Shown here: piece by piece, positions 1-9,429 of the stretch | Layout of the letters: each line of letters starts with the position of its first letter | Numbering within the stretch: position 1 is the stretch's first letter | Assembly (NCBI RefSeq): GCF_900170025.1 | Contig: NZ_FWEX01000006.1 | Span: 1,697,089 to 1,761,088, forward strand | Length of the DNA: 64,000 nucleotides | Source of the DNA: Nitrospira sp. ND1 | Lineage (GTDB): Bacteria; Nitrospirota; Nitrospiria; Nitrospirales; Nitrospiraceae | Reading direction: 5' to 3' | Position numbers and translations under genes: made by a program | The notes under the pieces: generated by a model | The model's input: the letters and a program-made list of their open reading frames with translations, nothing else | Told to the model about the DNA's origin: nothing | The model's database searches: none

Positions 1-443
1 TCCTGACGGCGCAATCGAAAGTGGACCAGCGGGTCAAAGGATTGGACGCCGGCGCGGACGACTACCTCACAAAGCCCTTCGCCATCGATGAATTGCTCGC
101 GCGTGTCCGGGCTCTGTTACGACGCGGCACGGCCGAATCCTCCGGCACACTCCAGATCGACGATCTCCTGCTCAATCCGGCCACACGCGAAGTCACACGC
201 GGCGGACAACGCATCGAGCTGACGGTGAAGGAATATGCGCTGCTGGAATATTTCATGCGCCATGCCGGACGGGTGCTGACTCGTCCCATGATTTCCGACC
301 ATGTCTGGAATCAGGACTTCGACACGTTCACCAACGTGATCGACGTCTATGTGAACTACTTGCGGAATAAGATTGATCGCGGACGCGCTCGAAAGTTGAT
401 CCATACGATTCGAGGGAGTGGGTACATGCTCAAGGTGGACTGA
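1..443 (+). CDS. OmpR/PhoB-family response regulator, 3' part (5' end outside window)
   Basis: The reading frame is open to the left edge (in frame from base 3), so the first visible residues are the end of a receiver domain. The conserved K of the KPF motif follows GADDYLT; the phospho-acceptor Asp lies outside the window. After it comes a winged-helix DNA-binding domain with the usual features (ELTVKEYALLEYF, then VDVYVNYLRNKID and TIRGSGYML). The stop TGA overlaps the ATG of the kinase gene, so the two are translationally coupled and form a two-component pair. An HtrA-type protease follows, which suggests, by inference, an envelope-stress circuit like CpxRA-DegP. An internal GTG at 21 is not the start. 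Confidence 0.95.
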   Translation, partial: LTAQSKVDQRVKGLDAGADDYLTKPFAIDELLARVRALLRRGTAESSGTLQIDDLLLNPATREVTRGGQRIELTVKEYALLEYFMRHAGRVLTRPMISDHVWNQDFDTFTNVIDVYVNYLRNKIDRGRARKLIHTIRGSGYMLKVD

Positions 444-1846
444 TGCCGCTTCGAGTCCGGCTCACACTCTGGTACGGAACGGCCCTGGCCCTCATCCTGC
501 TGACCTTTTCCGTGGTGCTCTATACGATCACAGCGCGCGGCCTCCGGGATCAAGTCGATGAGTCGCTGCAAGAAACCGCATCGGCAGCCGTGCGTTCACT
601 GGAGAAGCGCGGATTTCTCCCCTTGATCGACGAAGACGCGCTGTTGAGCCAATTCCCCGAATTGACCCGCATCGACAAATTCTTCCAGATCTTCAGTCCT
701 ACCGGCACCATCACCATCCGCTCTCCCAACATCCGGCAACACGACGTGCCATTGAGCCGCCACGCGCTGGAAGCCGCCTTTACGGGCAGCACCGTCTTCG
801 AATCGGCCAGGTATCCCAACGAACCTCCTCTCCGCCTGGTCTCAGTTCCCATCATCTACCGCGGCTCCCTGCTCTATATCGTGCAAGTCGGCACCACCCT
901 GGAAGGTGTCGAAGAAACCCTTCGCCGGTTCTTGCTCGTCCTCGTGGTCATGGCGCCGATCGCTCTGGTCGTCTCATTGGTGGGAGGATGGTTTCTGGCC
1001 GGACGCGCCCTTCGGCCCGTCGATTCCATTACCATCGCAGCGCAACGCATTGCCGCAGGCGACCTGACACAGCGCCTGACCTCAGAACGCTCCACGGATG
1101 AAATCGGACGACTCACCGACACCTTCAACAACATGATCGCGCGCCTGGAAACCTCCTTCGCGCAAATCCGGCAATTCAGCAGCGATGCCTCGCACGAACT
1201 CCGGACCCCGCTGACCGTCATGAAGGGCGAAAGCGAGCTGGTCCTCCGTCGTCCTCGTCCCGTCGAAGACTATATCGCCGTCCTGGAAAGCAATCTGGAG
1301 GAAATCGACCGGATGTCGCGCATCGTCGAGGAACTCCTCTTCCTCTCGCGGGCGGATCTGGGCCAGGTCAAAACAGAATGTGAGCCGGTTCGCCTGGAAG
1401 CCTTGGTGGAAGATATCCAGCGTCAAGCCTGCCTGCTCGGTCAAGAGCGTGGGGTAGACGTGATCATGGGCACCATTCAACCGGCAACCGTCCGTGGCGA
1501 CGAACTCCGCCTGCGGGAACTCATTCTGAACATCGTCGACAATGCCGTAAAATACTCCTACCCGCAGGGCACGGTGGATATCGATTTGCTGGTGGAAGGC
1601 CCCACGGCGCGCCTTTCAGTGCGGGACCACGGGATCGGCATCCCCCAGGACGCGCACAAACAAATTTTTGACCGGTTCTTCCGCACCGACGACGCACGCT
1701 CCCACACGAAAAAGGGGACCGGGCTCGGCCTGGCCATCTGCGCCTGGATTGCCGAGGCGCACCATGGACACATCGAGGTCCAGAGCGAAGTCGGCAAAGG
1801 GTCGACCTTCACCATCGTGCTGCCCCTTGCTCCTCCGACAGCTTAA
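443..1846 (+). CDS. Two-component sensor histidine kinase
   Basis: A 467-aa membrane kinase. It has a first TM helix at about residues 12-31, a periplasmic sensor of about 130 residues without a recognised fold, a second TM helix at about 163-186 and a HAMP linker to about 238. The dimerisation/phosphotransfer helix has the H-box SSDASHELRTPL (His251), and the HATPase domain carries an N-box (ILNIVDNAVKYS), a G1 box (DHGIGIP) and a GTGLGL G2 box. All catalytic motifs are intact. It presumably phosphorylates the regulator encoded just upstream, with which its start codon overlaps. The signal sensed cannot be read from the sequence. Confidence 0.95.
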   Translation: MPLRVRLTLWYGTALALILLTFSVVLYTITARGLRDQVDESLQETASAAVRSLEKRGFLPLIDEDALLSQFPELTRIDKFFQIFSPTGTITIRSPNIRQHDVPLSRHALEAAFTGSTVFESARYPNEPPLRLVSVPIIYRGSLLYIVQVGTTLEGVEETLRRFLLVLVVMAPIALVVSLVGGWFLAGRALRPVDSITIAAQRIAAGDLTQRLTSERSTDEIGRLTDTFNNMIARLETSFAQIRQFSSDASHELRTPLTVMKGESELVLRRPRPVEDYIAVLESNLEEIDRMSRIVEELLFLSRADLGQVKTECEPVRLEALVEDIQRQACLLGQERGVDVIMGTIQPATVRGDELRLRELILNIVDNAVKYSYPQGTVDIDLLVEGPTARLSVRDHGIGIPQDAHKQIFDRFFRTDDARSHTKKGTGLGLAICAWIAEAHHGHIEVQSEVGKGSTFTIVLPLAPPTA

Positions 1847-1960
1847 CAACTTCTAATCCCTCGTTAATTGGTTTCTCATCCACGGTTGCTACCTTCCAGA
1901 GTGTCTGCTGCGGGATCTCTCCCGAGCACACCAATCACCGACTTCAGGAGGAGGAGCCCC

Positions 1961-3439
1961 ATGAAACGACCTACGCAGTCCGTCAGTGCCATTGCCGGCA
2001 TCGCCGCCCTGGGCGCTGCCTTATTATGGAGTTATCTCCCGCTGACCACTTCACACGCCTCAAATCCGTCACCAGCGGCTGAGGAGCGCCCGGCGACGAT
2101 GACGGGAATCTTGCCCGCAGCCGGATTTGCAGATGTCGCCAAGACGGTCACACCGGCCGTCGTGAACATCACCACGAGCGGCGCAGAAGAAGTGGCTGAT
2201 TCCACACGCCCGCGCGGCCGGATGGAAGACTTTTTCGGATCGCCGTTCGGGCCGCGCCGGTTCGGGCCGCCGATGGAGCCCCTGGAACGCCGTGGCGGCG
2301 GGCAGGGATCGGGCGTGATCGTCACCCCCGACGGATATGTACTGACGAACAACCACGTGATCGCCGGAGCGAAGACCGTCACCGTCACGCTTCCGGACAA
2401 GCGGGAATTCAAAGGGCGCATCGTCGGCAGTGACCCCAAGAGCGATATTGCCGTGATCAAGATCGACGGCACTCAGCTTCCGACAGTGACGTGGGGCGAC
2501 TCCAGCCGCCTCCAGGTCGGTGAATATGTGCTGGCTGTCGGGAACCCGTTTGGTTTGAACTCCACAGTCACCCTGGGCATTGTCAGCGCCCTCGGCCGCG
2601 GACACATGGGAATTACGCAGTACGAAGATTTCATTCAGACGGATGCCGCGATCAATCCTGGCAACAGCGGCGGCGCATTGGTGAACACCAGAGGTGAGTT
2701 GATCGGCATCAACACCGCGATCTTCTCTCAGACCGGCGGCTACCAGGGCGTCGGCTTCGCCGTCCCCACGGGCATGAGCAAACCGATCTATGAGAGCCTG
2801 GTCAAGACGGGGAAGGTCGTACGCGGGTACCTGGGCGTCGGGATACAGGATCTGAATCAGGAGTTAGCCAAGTCGTTCAACGTCAAAGGAAGTAACGGCG
2901 CGATCGTCACCGATGTAAAGGAAGAGGGACCTGCAGACAAGGCCGGCCTCAAGCAGGGAGACGTGATCCTGTCCTTTCAGGGAACTCCGATCGAAGATGC
3001 CGTCACCCTTCAGCGCGCCGTTACAAGAAGCTCGGTCGGCAGCAAGGCGACAGTCACCGTGATGCGAGAGGGTCGTGAAAAGGACCTGACCGTCACGATC
3101 GGTGAACTGCCGGACAACCCGCAGGTCGCTAAGGCGGAGGCCGGTCCGTCGGAACAGCCGCTGGCCGGACTGGCCGTGCAGGAGTTGGACCGGGAAACTG
3201 CCCAGGAGCTCGGGATCAAAGGCAACATTCACGGCGTCGTCGTCACGACCGTCGATCCAGAGAGCGACGCGGAGCGCGCCGGGTTAATGCCGGGCGACGT
3301 GATCCGGGAGATCAACCGCAAACCAGTCACCTCGATGAAGGATTTCGATCGGGCCGCATCGGACCTCAAGAAGGGACAAACGGTGTTGGTGCTGGTGAAT
3401 CGGAGAGGCGCGTCCCTATACCTCAGCGCCAAGATCTAA
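1961..3439 (+). CDS. Do/HtrA-family periplasmic serine protease
   Basis: About 492 aa, taking the ATG at 1961 that follows a strong ribosome binding site (aggaggagg); a frame open further upstream has no such site. The N-terminus is a signal peptide (basic start, hydrophobic stretch, cleavage near SHA-S). The trypsin-like domain has the triad His132 (NNHVIAG), Asp162 (SDIAVIKID) and Ser236 (GNSGGAL). Two PDZ domains follow (about 300-390 and 400-490). Proteases of this family degrade or refold damaged periplasmic proteins. It lies about 115 bp after the two-component operon and may be its target. A degP or degQ/mucD assignment cannot be decided. Confidence 0.93.
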   Translation: MKRPTQSVSAIAGIAALGAALLWSYLPLTTSHASNPSPAAEERPATMTGILPAAGFADVAKTVTPAVVNITTSGAEEVADSTRPRGRMEDFFGSPFGPRRFGPPMEPLERRGGGQGSGVIVTPDGYVLTNNHVIAGAKTVTVTLPDKREFKGRIVGSDPKSDIAVIKIDGTQLPTVTWGDSSRLQVGEYVLAVGNPFGLNSTVTLGIVSALGRGHMGITQYEDFIQTDAAINPGNSGGALVNTRGELIGINTAIFSQTGGYQGVGFAVPTGMSKPIYESLVKTGKVVRGYLGVGIQDLNQELAKSFNVKGSNGAIVTDVKEEGPADKAGLKQGDVILSFQGTPIEDAVTLQRAVTRSSVGSKATVTVMREGREKDLTVTIGELPDNPQVAKAEAGPSEQPLAGLAVQELDRETAQELGIKGNIHGVVVTTVDPESDAERAGLMPGDVIREINRKPVTSMKDFDRAASDLKKGQTVLVLVNRRGASLYLSAKI

Positions 3440-3456
3440 GCGCGTCCGTATAGAGC

Positions 3457-3500
3457 GGGGCAGGCGACTGGTGAGCGCAGGCTTATCGGTAGCCTGCCCC
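3457..3500. terminator. Inverted repeat between convergent htrA-like gene and rimO
   Basis: A perfect 9-bp inverted repeat (ggggcaggc at 3457-3465, complement at 3492-3500) with a 26-nt loop sits at the meeting point of two convergent genes and covers the last codons of rimO. There is no clear T-run on either side, so function as a bidirectional terminator is only likely. Confidence 0.4.
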
Positions 3501-4937
3501 TGATTTCTTGGGCATGAGGAGAGTCGGAGCAGCGGGCACAGCAGTCGGCGCGTCGGCCCGCACAACCGGCTGGGCAATCAGATCATAGCCGGCCACATCG
3601 GTAACGGTGACCGAAATAAACTCTCCCGGCTTCCCCGCGCTGCGATCACAGAAGACCACCCCGTCAATCTCAGGCGCCAACCCTTCATGTCTGCATTCCA
3701 GCAGACGGTCCGATTCTTCAGAGATCCCATCCACAAGGACTTCCATCGTACGACCAAGGTAGTCACGGTTCTTGGCTTCTGAAATGGATTCCTGCAGAGC
3801 CAGCAGCTCATTGCGGCGTTCTTCCATCACCGCCTGATCAACCTTCCGGTCGAGATCGACGGCCGACGTGCCCTCTTCATCAGAATAAAGAAACACTGCC
3901 ACACGATCGAATTCCATATCGAGGATGAATTGCTTCAGCTCCTCGAACATGGCATCGGTCTCACCGGGAAACCCGACGATAAACGCCGTTCTGAAAAAGA
4001 CGCCGGGAATCTTGGTGCGGATGCGTTCGACCAGCTTGGTGACGTGTTTGCGGTCTCCCAACCGGTGCATCCGCTTCAGCATGCCGTCGCTGATATGTTG
4101 CAACGGCATGTCGAGATACTTGGTGATATGCGCCTCTCCGGCATACAGATCCAGCAACTCGTCTGTTACCTGTTGCGGGTACAGATAGAAGGGCCGGATC
4201 CAGCGCACATCCTTCACCGTCACCAGTTCCCGAAGCAACGCCGTGAGCCCCTGCTTCAATCCGAGGTCCACCCCATAATTGATCGTGTCCTGGGAAATCA
4301 GGTTGAGTTCCTTCACCCCTTCCTGAGCCAACCGTCCCGCCTCAGCCACAATCGATTCAATCGGGCGGCTGCGCTGCTTGCCCCGCATGATGGGAATCGC
4401 ACAGAACGCGCAGTTCCGGTTACAGCCTTCGGCAATTTTCAAATAGGCGCTGTGGGGAGTCCCAAGACGGATGCGCGGGGTCTCGGCATCATACAGATAG
4501 GGCGGTTGCCCAATCCAGAGTCGCTGCTGACGAGCTTTCGGCGCCAGCAAACTGCGACAGATCTCCGCGATGCGCCCGAACTCGCCCGTTCCCACGACGC
4601 CGTCCAGCTCAGGCAATTCTTTCAACAGTTCGCCCTGGTACCGCTGCGCCAGACACCCGGCGGCGATCAGGACGCGGCAGGATCCGGACTTCTTCAACCG
4701 TCCATGTTCGATGATGCTGTTGATCGACTCCTGCTTCGCCTCCTCGATGAAGCCACAGGTATTGATGATAACGACTTCCGCGGCGCGCGCGTCGCCCGTG
4801 AGTTGAAAGCCTCCGGCGACCAATGTGCCGAGCATGACTTCGGAGTCCACCTGGTTTTTTGAACAACCGAGGTTCACGAAGCCGATCGTGGGTTTGTTGC
4901 GTTTCACCCGTGATGGGGTAATCAATGACGAGGCCAT
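3483..4937 (-). CDS. rimO: Ribosomal protein S12 methylthiotransferase RimO
   Basis: A 484-aa radical-SAM methylthiotransferase. The N-terminal UPF0004 domain has three Cys ligands for one 4Fe-4S cluster (C25 in NLGCSKNQVDSE, C61, C95). The radical-SAM core has C172-x3-C176-x2-C179 (GCNRNCAFCAIP), and a C-terminal TRAM-like region follows. The NLGC(S/P)KN-VDSE signature and IPIMRGKQRSRP separate RimO from the tRNA enzyme MiaB. The enzyme adds a methylthio group to an Asp of ribosomal protein S12. It appears to be monocistronic; no strong ribosome binding site is seen before the chosen ATG, so a start a few codons downstream is possible. Confidence 0.93.
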   Translation of the reverse strand: MASSLITPSRVKRNKPTIGFVNLGCSKNQVDSEVMLGTLVAGGFQLTGDARAAEVVIINTCGFIEEAKQESINSIIEHGRLKKSGSCRVLIAAGCLAQRYQGELLKELPELDGVVGTGEFGRIAEICRSLLAPKARQQRLWIGQPPYLYDAETPRIRLGTPHSAYLKIAEGCNRNCAFCAIPIMRGKQRSRPIESIVAEAGRLAQEGVKELNLISQDTINYGVDLGLKQGLTALLRELVTVKDVRWIRPFYLYPQQVTDELLDLYAGEAHITKYLDMPLQHISDGMLKRMHRLGDRKHVTKLVERIRTKIPGVFFRTAFIVGFPGETDAMFEELKQFILDMEFDRVAVFLYSDEEGTSAVDLDRKVDQAVMEERRNELLALQESISEAKNRDYLGRTMEVLVDGISEESDRLLECRHEGLAPEIDGVVFCDRSAGKPGEFISVTVTDVAGYDLIAQPVVRADAPTAVPAAPTLLMPKKSGAGYR

Positions 4938-5021
4938 AATTTGGCAGTCTACGAGACGCCGGAAAACTCTGTCAAACGAGCTCTCTTGCTATTCCCTCTG
5001 CAGCTATCCTAAATTGAGCGC

Positions 5022-5561
5022 ATGATCCGGACATTTCAGGGCATCACACCGACCATCCCGCAGTCCTGCTTTATTGAAGAGACCGCCGTGGTCATCGGCG
5101 ACGTCGTCATGGGCGAAGAGTGCAGCGCCTGGTTTCATGCCGTCATTCGCGGCGATGTGAACTACATTCGCATCGGGCACCGCACGAACGTGCAGGACCT
5201 CTGCATGTTGCATGTCACACACGACACGCATCCGCTCATCATCGGCGACGACGTCACCATCGGGCACCACGTGGTCCTGCATGGCTGCACCATTCAGAAC
5301 CGCGTGCTGGTCGGAATGGGCGCCATTATCATGGACGGAGCGGTCATCGGGGAAGACTCGGTAGTCGGTGCCGGAGCATTGATCACCGAAGGCACCGTCG
5401 TTCCGCCCAAGAGTCTCATCCTGGGCTCACCGGCCAAAGTAAAACGCCCCGTTACCGATCAGGAACTCGCCTGGATCCGAGAGTCGGCGCAAAACTACAT
5501 CCGCTATTCCCGCCAGTACCTCTTTGGTCCCGACAAACCTCGCCCCGGATTCTGGGTCTAG
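5022..5561 (+). CDS. Gamma-carbonic anhydrase-like hexapeptide-repeat protein
   Basis: A 179-aa left-handed beta-helix protein of the YrdA/PaaY/CaiE group. Imperfect hexapeptide repeats (VVIGDVVMGEECSAWFHAVIRGD onward) run through most of the length. Histidines in LHVTHDTHPL and IGHHVVLHGC occupy the positions used to bind metal at trimer interfaces in gamma carbonic anhydrases. The C-terminal helix (QELAWIRESAQNYIRYSRQYL) closes the fold. Carbonic anhydrase activity is possible but many members have no proven activity. It is transcribed divergently from rimO, with about 85 bp between them. Confidence 0.88.
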   Translation: MIRTFQGITPTIPQSCFIEETAVVIGDVVMGEECSAWFHAVIRGDVNYIRIGHRTNVQDLCMLHVTHDTHPLIIGDDVTIGHHVVLHGCTIQNRVLVGMGAIIMDGAVIGEDSVVGAGALITEGTVVPPKSLILGSPAKVKRPVTDQELAWIRESAQNYIRYSRQYLFGPDKPRPGFWV

Positions 5562-5600
5562 TACGATCCACGCGCATGGCCGCCTTCGACAGTTCGCTTC

Positions 5601-6299
5601 TCACCCCAGCCGCATGAGACAAATGGGATCACCCACCGTCGGTGAGGCATACGTGCGCTGGTCGATCCGGTAACGGATACGCCGCCGATGGCACCACTCG
5701 GCAACCCATACGGCCTCCTCCACCGTCGTCGTCACCGATCCCGGAATTATCAATCGACTCAAGCACCGATCTACCAATATGGCAACCGTGCGCTGCTGAG
5801 GCAGAAATTTTCGCGCATCGAACGTCACCGGATTCGCGCGACCGTAGGACAGCGCCGATAACTCGGGGAACCGTTCGGGATCGTTCAGGACGCTGACCAG
5901 CCAGAGATGATCCACCCGGTCTTTCACCGATCCGGCATCCAGATGATGAAACCGGATCGGGAACCCGGCACAGGCGCGATTGAGAACCAGCACTTCCTGC
6001 CTTCGTAGATTACAGGCCAGCACATGTCGCCCGAGATCCAGGCTTTCCATGAGAAGGAGCGGAATCTCAGCCACCCCCGCGCCCACATATAGACTGGTGC
6101 CGCCCGGCTGTAGTCGCGGCAGGAGCGCCTTCGCCAGCTTCAGACCAAGCCGCTGACAAAGTCCGCGCTTCGCCGCCCAAAACTCATCCCCGCCTTCGTC
6201 ACAATAAATCGGACCCAGTCGAGCGTAGTCGAGGCGCGCGAAGACCTCCCTCATCGCCCGCCGAGCGGCCGTCCCCACGTTCATCAGTTTACGGGCCAT
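5601..6299 (-). CDS. Conserved-looking hypothetical protein, possible Rossmann/methyltransferase-like fold
   Basis: About 232 aa from the ATG at 6299, which follows GGTGTGGAGC on the minus strand; the frame is open further, to 6344. I do not recognise the family. The middle part (GGTSLYVGAGVAEIPLLL) resembles the glycine-rich motif I of SAM-dependent methyltransferases, followed by HVLACNLRRQEVLVLNRA, which could be motif II. Later parts show no known signature. No membrane segment or signal is seen. It stands alone between the gamma-carbonic-anhydrase-like gene (convergent) and argB. A methyltransferase call would be inference only. Confidence 0.7.
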   Translation of the reverse strand: MARKLMNVGTAARRAMREVFARLDYARLGPIYCDEGGDEFWAAKRGLCQRLGLKLAKALLPRLQPGGTSLYVGAGVAEIPLLLMESLDLGRHVLACNLRRQEVLVLNRACAGFPIRFHHLDAGSVKDRVDHLWLVSVLNDPERFPELSALSYGRANPVTFDARKFLPQQRTVAILVDRCLSRLIIPGSVTTTVEEAVWVAEWCHRRRIRYRIDQRTYASPTVGDPICLMRLG

Positions 6300-6554
6300 G
6301 ATGCTCCACACCGGCCACACCTGTTGCCGCGATACCTGCGCCAACGACTACTGGGCTCATAAGATTGAGAGTTAACCTATCTCGCGTGTCGCTCGATTGA
6401 CGGCAATGCGCATATCTGACGTTCGCCGCGACTGGACACTACCGAGGACGCCGCCAGGGCCTGCGCCTTCCACCACGGCACGGCGCCGTCACCATCGCAG
6501 GGGCCCGCTCTGCGCCCCCACCTGTGGATGGTTGAGAAGCCGCGCCATCACTGG

Positions 6555-7451
6555 CTACGCGACAATTTCTGTGCCGATACCCTTGTGGGTGAAGATTTCC
6601 AACAGAATGGCATGGGGCGTGCGGCCATCGATGATGTGCGCCTTCCCCACCCCCCCGGCCAAAGCATCCAGGCAGGCGTGAACTTTGGGTAACATGCCCT
6701 CGCTGATCGTGCCGCGCTTGACCATCCGCTGCACGTCTTTGCGGGAGACCGTCGGCAGGTGGCGACCATTGGCATCGCGGATGCCCTTCACATCGGTCAA
6801 CATCACGAGTTTTTCCGCCTTCAATGCTGCGGCAATCGCGCCGGCCACGAGGTCGGCGTTGATGTTGTACGTATTGCCTTCCCGATCCGTTCCGATCGGC
6901 GCGATGACAGGGATGTAATTGTCTTCCTGGAGCTTCAAGAGCAGCGTGGGATCGATCGATTTCACGTCGCCCACAAACCCGAAATCGGCATCCGAATCAT
7001 CCGAATCGAGGTCCTTTTCAATGCTTTCCGCCCAGGCCTTCGCCGTCAGCGGCTTGGTCAACATCAACCCGCCGTCCTTGCCGCTGAGTCCGACCGCTTG
7101 TCCGCCGTGTCGATTCAAGAGGTCGACGATTTCCATATTGATCCGGCCGGCCAGTACCATCTCCACAATTTCCATCGTGGCCGCGTCGGTCACTCGCACC
7201 CCGTGCCGAAACTTCGCGACCATTCCCAGTCGATCCAGCATCTGATCGATTTGCGGCCCCCCGCCATGCACGATCACGGGGTTGAGCCCGACATACTTCA
7301 GCAACACCACATTCTGGGCAAATCGCTCTTTCAGGGGCGCATCGGTCATCGCATGCCCCCCGTACTTGATGACGACCGTCTTGCCCTTGAAGGTGCGGAT
7401 GTAGGGCAGGGCCTCGATCAGCACGTCCGCTTTCTTAATCAATTTGTTCAT
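6555..7451 (-). CDS. argB: Acetylglutamate kinase
   Basis: A 298-aa member of the amino acid kinase family. It has the N-terminal phosphate-binding GKTVVIKYGGHAM, VIVHGGGPQID for substrate, the NINADLVAGAIA region for ATP, and a C-terminal EGMLPKVHACLDALAGGV. It phosphorylates N-acetylglutamate, the second step of arginine synthesis. The N-terminal helix before the first strand (NKLIKKADVLIEALPYIRTF) is of the kind found in arginine-inhibited hexameric enzymes, so feedback inhibition by arginine is likely. It is the last gene of the trmFO-xerC-hslV-hslU-argB run, 25 bp after hslU. Confidence 0.96.
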   Translation of the reverse strand: MNKLIKKADVLIEALPYIRTFKGKTVVIKYGGHAMTDAPLKERFAQNVVLLKYVGLNPVIVHGGGPQIDQMLDRLGMVAKFRHGVRVTDAATMEIVEMVLAGRINMEIVDLLNRHGGQAVGLSGKDGGLMLTKPLTAKAWAESIEKDLDSDDSDADFGFVGDVKSIDPTLLLKLQEDNYIPVIAPIGTDREGNTYNINADLVAGAIAAALKAEKLVMLTDVKGIRDANGRHLPTVSRKDVQRMVKRGTISEGMLPKVHACLDALAGGVGKAHIIDGRTPHAILLEIFTHKGIGTEIVA

Positions 7452-7476
7452 GCGCTCCCCCCGTCCAGCCTGCCGC

Positions 7477-8880
7477 TTACAGAATATAGCGGCTCAAGTC
7501 TTGATCCTTCACAATATTCTGCAAGCGCTCCCGCACATACCCGGCGTCCACGACGATGGTCTTTTCGTTCATCTCGGACCCTTCGAACGACACCTGTTCC
7601 AGCAACCGCTCCATGATCGTAAACAGCCGCCGGGCGCCGATGTTTTCCGTCCGCTCGTTGACCTGTACTGCCGTCGCCGCAATCTCCGCCAATCCGTCAT
7701 CCGTAAACTCGACGGTGAGCCCTTCTGTCGCCATCAACGCCTGATACTGACGCACCAGCGCACCTCGCGGTTCGGTCAGGATACGCACGAAGTCGTCTTT
7801 GGTGAGCGGCGCCAACTCGACACGGATAGGGAACCGGCCCTGCAGTTCGGGAATCAAATCCGACGGCTTGGCGACATGAAACGCGCCCGCGGCGATGAAG
7901 AGAATATGGTCGGTCTGCACGGCGCCATGTTTCGTGCTGACCGTGGAACCTTCCACAATCGGCAGTAAGTCGCGCTGCACCCCTTCGCGGGACACATCCG
8001 GTCCCATCGCGCGCTCACGCCCGGCGATCTTGTCGATCTCATCCAAAAAGACAATGCCGGTCTGCTCGACCTTCGTGATGGCCTCCCGAACGACTTCGTC
8101 CATGTCGATCAGCTTTTGCGCTTCTTCCTGGGTGAGATGCTTCAGCGCATCGGGCACTTTCATCATCCGTTTCTTTTTCTTCCCTTGAAACATGCCGCCC
8201 AGCATGTCGCGCAAGTTCCCTTCAAGATCCTCCATGCCGCCGGCATTGGAAATCACCCCCAGCGGCAACGCTCGTTCCTTGACCTCTACTTCCACAGATC
8301 GCTGATCGAGTTTGCCCTCGCGCAGTTGCAGACGAAGCTTGGATCGCGTGGCATCCGGCGATTCGGTCGGCTCCGAAGCATCGGCACGCGCCCCGGAAGG
8401 TTCAAATCCAGGCGAAGCCGGACGGGACGGTGCACCAGGCAACAGGAGATCGAGGAGTCGCTCTTCTCCAAGGCGCGACGCCTTCCCCTGCACCTCTTCC
8501 AAGTGTTTGGTCTTCACCAAACTGATGGCCAGCTCGGTGAGATCACGAATAATCGATTCGACATCCCGGCCGACATACCCGACTTCGGTAAATTTGGAGG
8601 CCTCCACCTTGATGAAGGGCGCTTCGGCCAATTTCGCCAGGCGTCTGGCAATTTCGGTTTTCCCCACGCCGGTCGGCCCGATCATGATGATGTTCTTCGG
8701 CATGACCTCATCACGCAGCTCAGGAGCCAACCGCTGACGGCGCCAGCGGTTACGCAGGGCAATGGCGACCATACGCTTGGCATCGTGTTGACCGATGACA
8801 TAGCGGTCCAGCGCTTCAACGATCTGGCGGGGCGTCAAGCTATTCACATTGAGGGGACGGGACGTCAATTCGGTCGTCAT
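7477..8880 (-). CDS. hslU: ATP-dependent protease ATPase subunit HslU
   Basis: A 467-aa AAA+ unfoldase. Walker A is [11 protein letters not shown] and Walker B is [10 protein letters not shown]. The central I-domain insertion contains a low-complexity stretch ([27 protein letters not shown]) longer than in E. coli HslU, then a charged [17 protein letters not shown] segment. The C-terminal end ([11 protein letters not shown]) matches the tail that docks into HslV and switches on its peptidase activity. It lies 12 bp after hslV, forming the HslUV two-component proteasome-like protease. Confidence 0.97.
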   Translation of the reverse strand: MTTELTSRPLNVNSLTPRQIVEALDRYVIGQHDAKRMVAIALRNRWRRQRLAPELRDEVMPKNIIMIGPTGVGKTEIARRLAKLAEAPFIKVEASKFTEVGYVGRDVESIIRDLTELAISLVKTKHLEEVQGKASRLGEERLLDLLLPGAPSRPASPGFEPSGARADASEPTESPDATRSKLRLQLREGKLDQRSVEVEVKERALPLGVISNAGGMEDLEGNLRDMLGGMFQGKKKKRMMKVPDALKHLTQEEAQKLIDMDEVVREAITKVEQTGIVFLDEIDKIAGRERAMGPDVSREGVQRDLLPIVEGSTVSTKHGAVQTDHILFIAAGAFHVAKPSDLIPELQGRFPIRVELAPLTKDDFVRILTEPRGALVRQYQALMATEGLTVEFTDDGLAEIAATAVQVNERTENIGARRLFTIMERLLEQVSFEGSEMNEKTIVVDAGYVRERLQNIVKDQDLSRYIL

Positions 8881-8892
8881 AGCAGGCAGATC

Positions 8893-9429
8893 CTAACGCG
8901 AGAGTGATTCGATCACAATCTGTTGGTTCGTATAAATGTCGATCCCGCCGGCGATCATCAGGGATTCCCGCACGACCTGTTCGGCGACCAGTTCGGAATG
9001 TCCCAGTAATGCACGAGCAGCGGCCAGTGCATAGGGTCCGCCCGACCCAATGGCCAAAATGCCGTCCTCGGGCTCAACTACATCTCCGGTTCCGGAAATG
9101 ATGAAGGAGTGATCGAGGTCGGCAACGGCCAGCAATGCCTCCAAGCGCCGCAACACACGATCGGTCCGCCACTCCTTCGCCAGTTCCACGGCGGCCCTCG
9201 TCAGGTTTCCCCGATACTCGGCCAATTTGGCCTCGAACTTTTCAAACAGGGTGAAGGCATCGGCCGTCGCGCCGGCAAACCCCGCCAGCACCGTATCGCC
9301 GTGCATACGGCGCATTTTCCTGGCATTGTGCTTCATGACCGTAGTGCCGACCGTGACCTGTCCATCACAACCCATCGTCACCTGACTGTCTCGCCTCACA
9401 CACAGCACCGTCGTGGATCGAATAATCAT
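8893..9429 (-). CDS. hslV: ATP-dependent protease subunit HslV
   Basis: A 178-aa Ntn-hydrolase of the proteasome beta type. The catalytic N-terminal threonine pair [12 protein letters not shown] is preceded by a short MIIRS leader, so activity probably needs removal of five residues rather than of Met alone. The conserved block reads GCDGQVTVG, where AGDGQ is common. The rest ([36 protein letters not shown]) is standard. The start ATG overlaps the xerC stop by 4 bp, so translation is coupled. Confidence 0.97.
   Translation of the reverse strand: MIIRSTTVLCVRRDSQVTMGCDGQVTVGTTVMKHNARKMRRMHGDTVLAGFAGATADAFTLFEKFEAKLAEYRGNLTRAAVELAKEWRTDRVLRRLEALLAVADLDHSFIISGTGDVVEPEDGILAIGSGGPYALAAARALLGHSELVAEQVVRESLMIAGGIDIYTNQQIVIESLSR

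Noticed and set aside
3930-4862. 310-codon plus-strand frame
   Set aside because: Antisense to rimO, whose motifs are fully supported.
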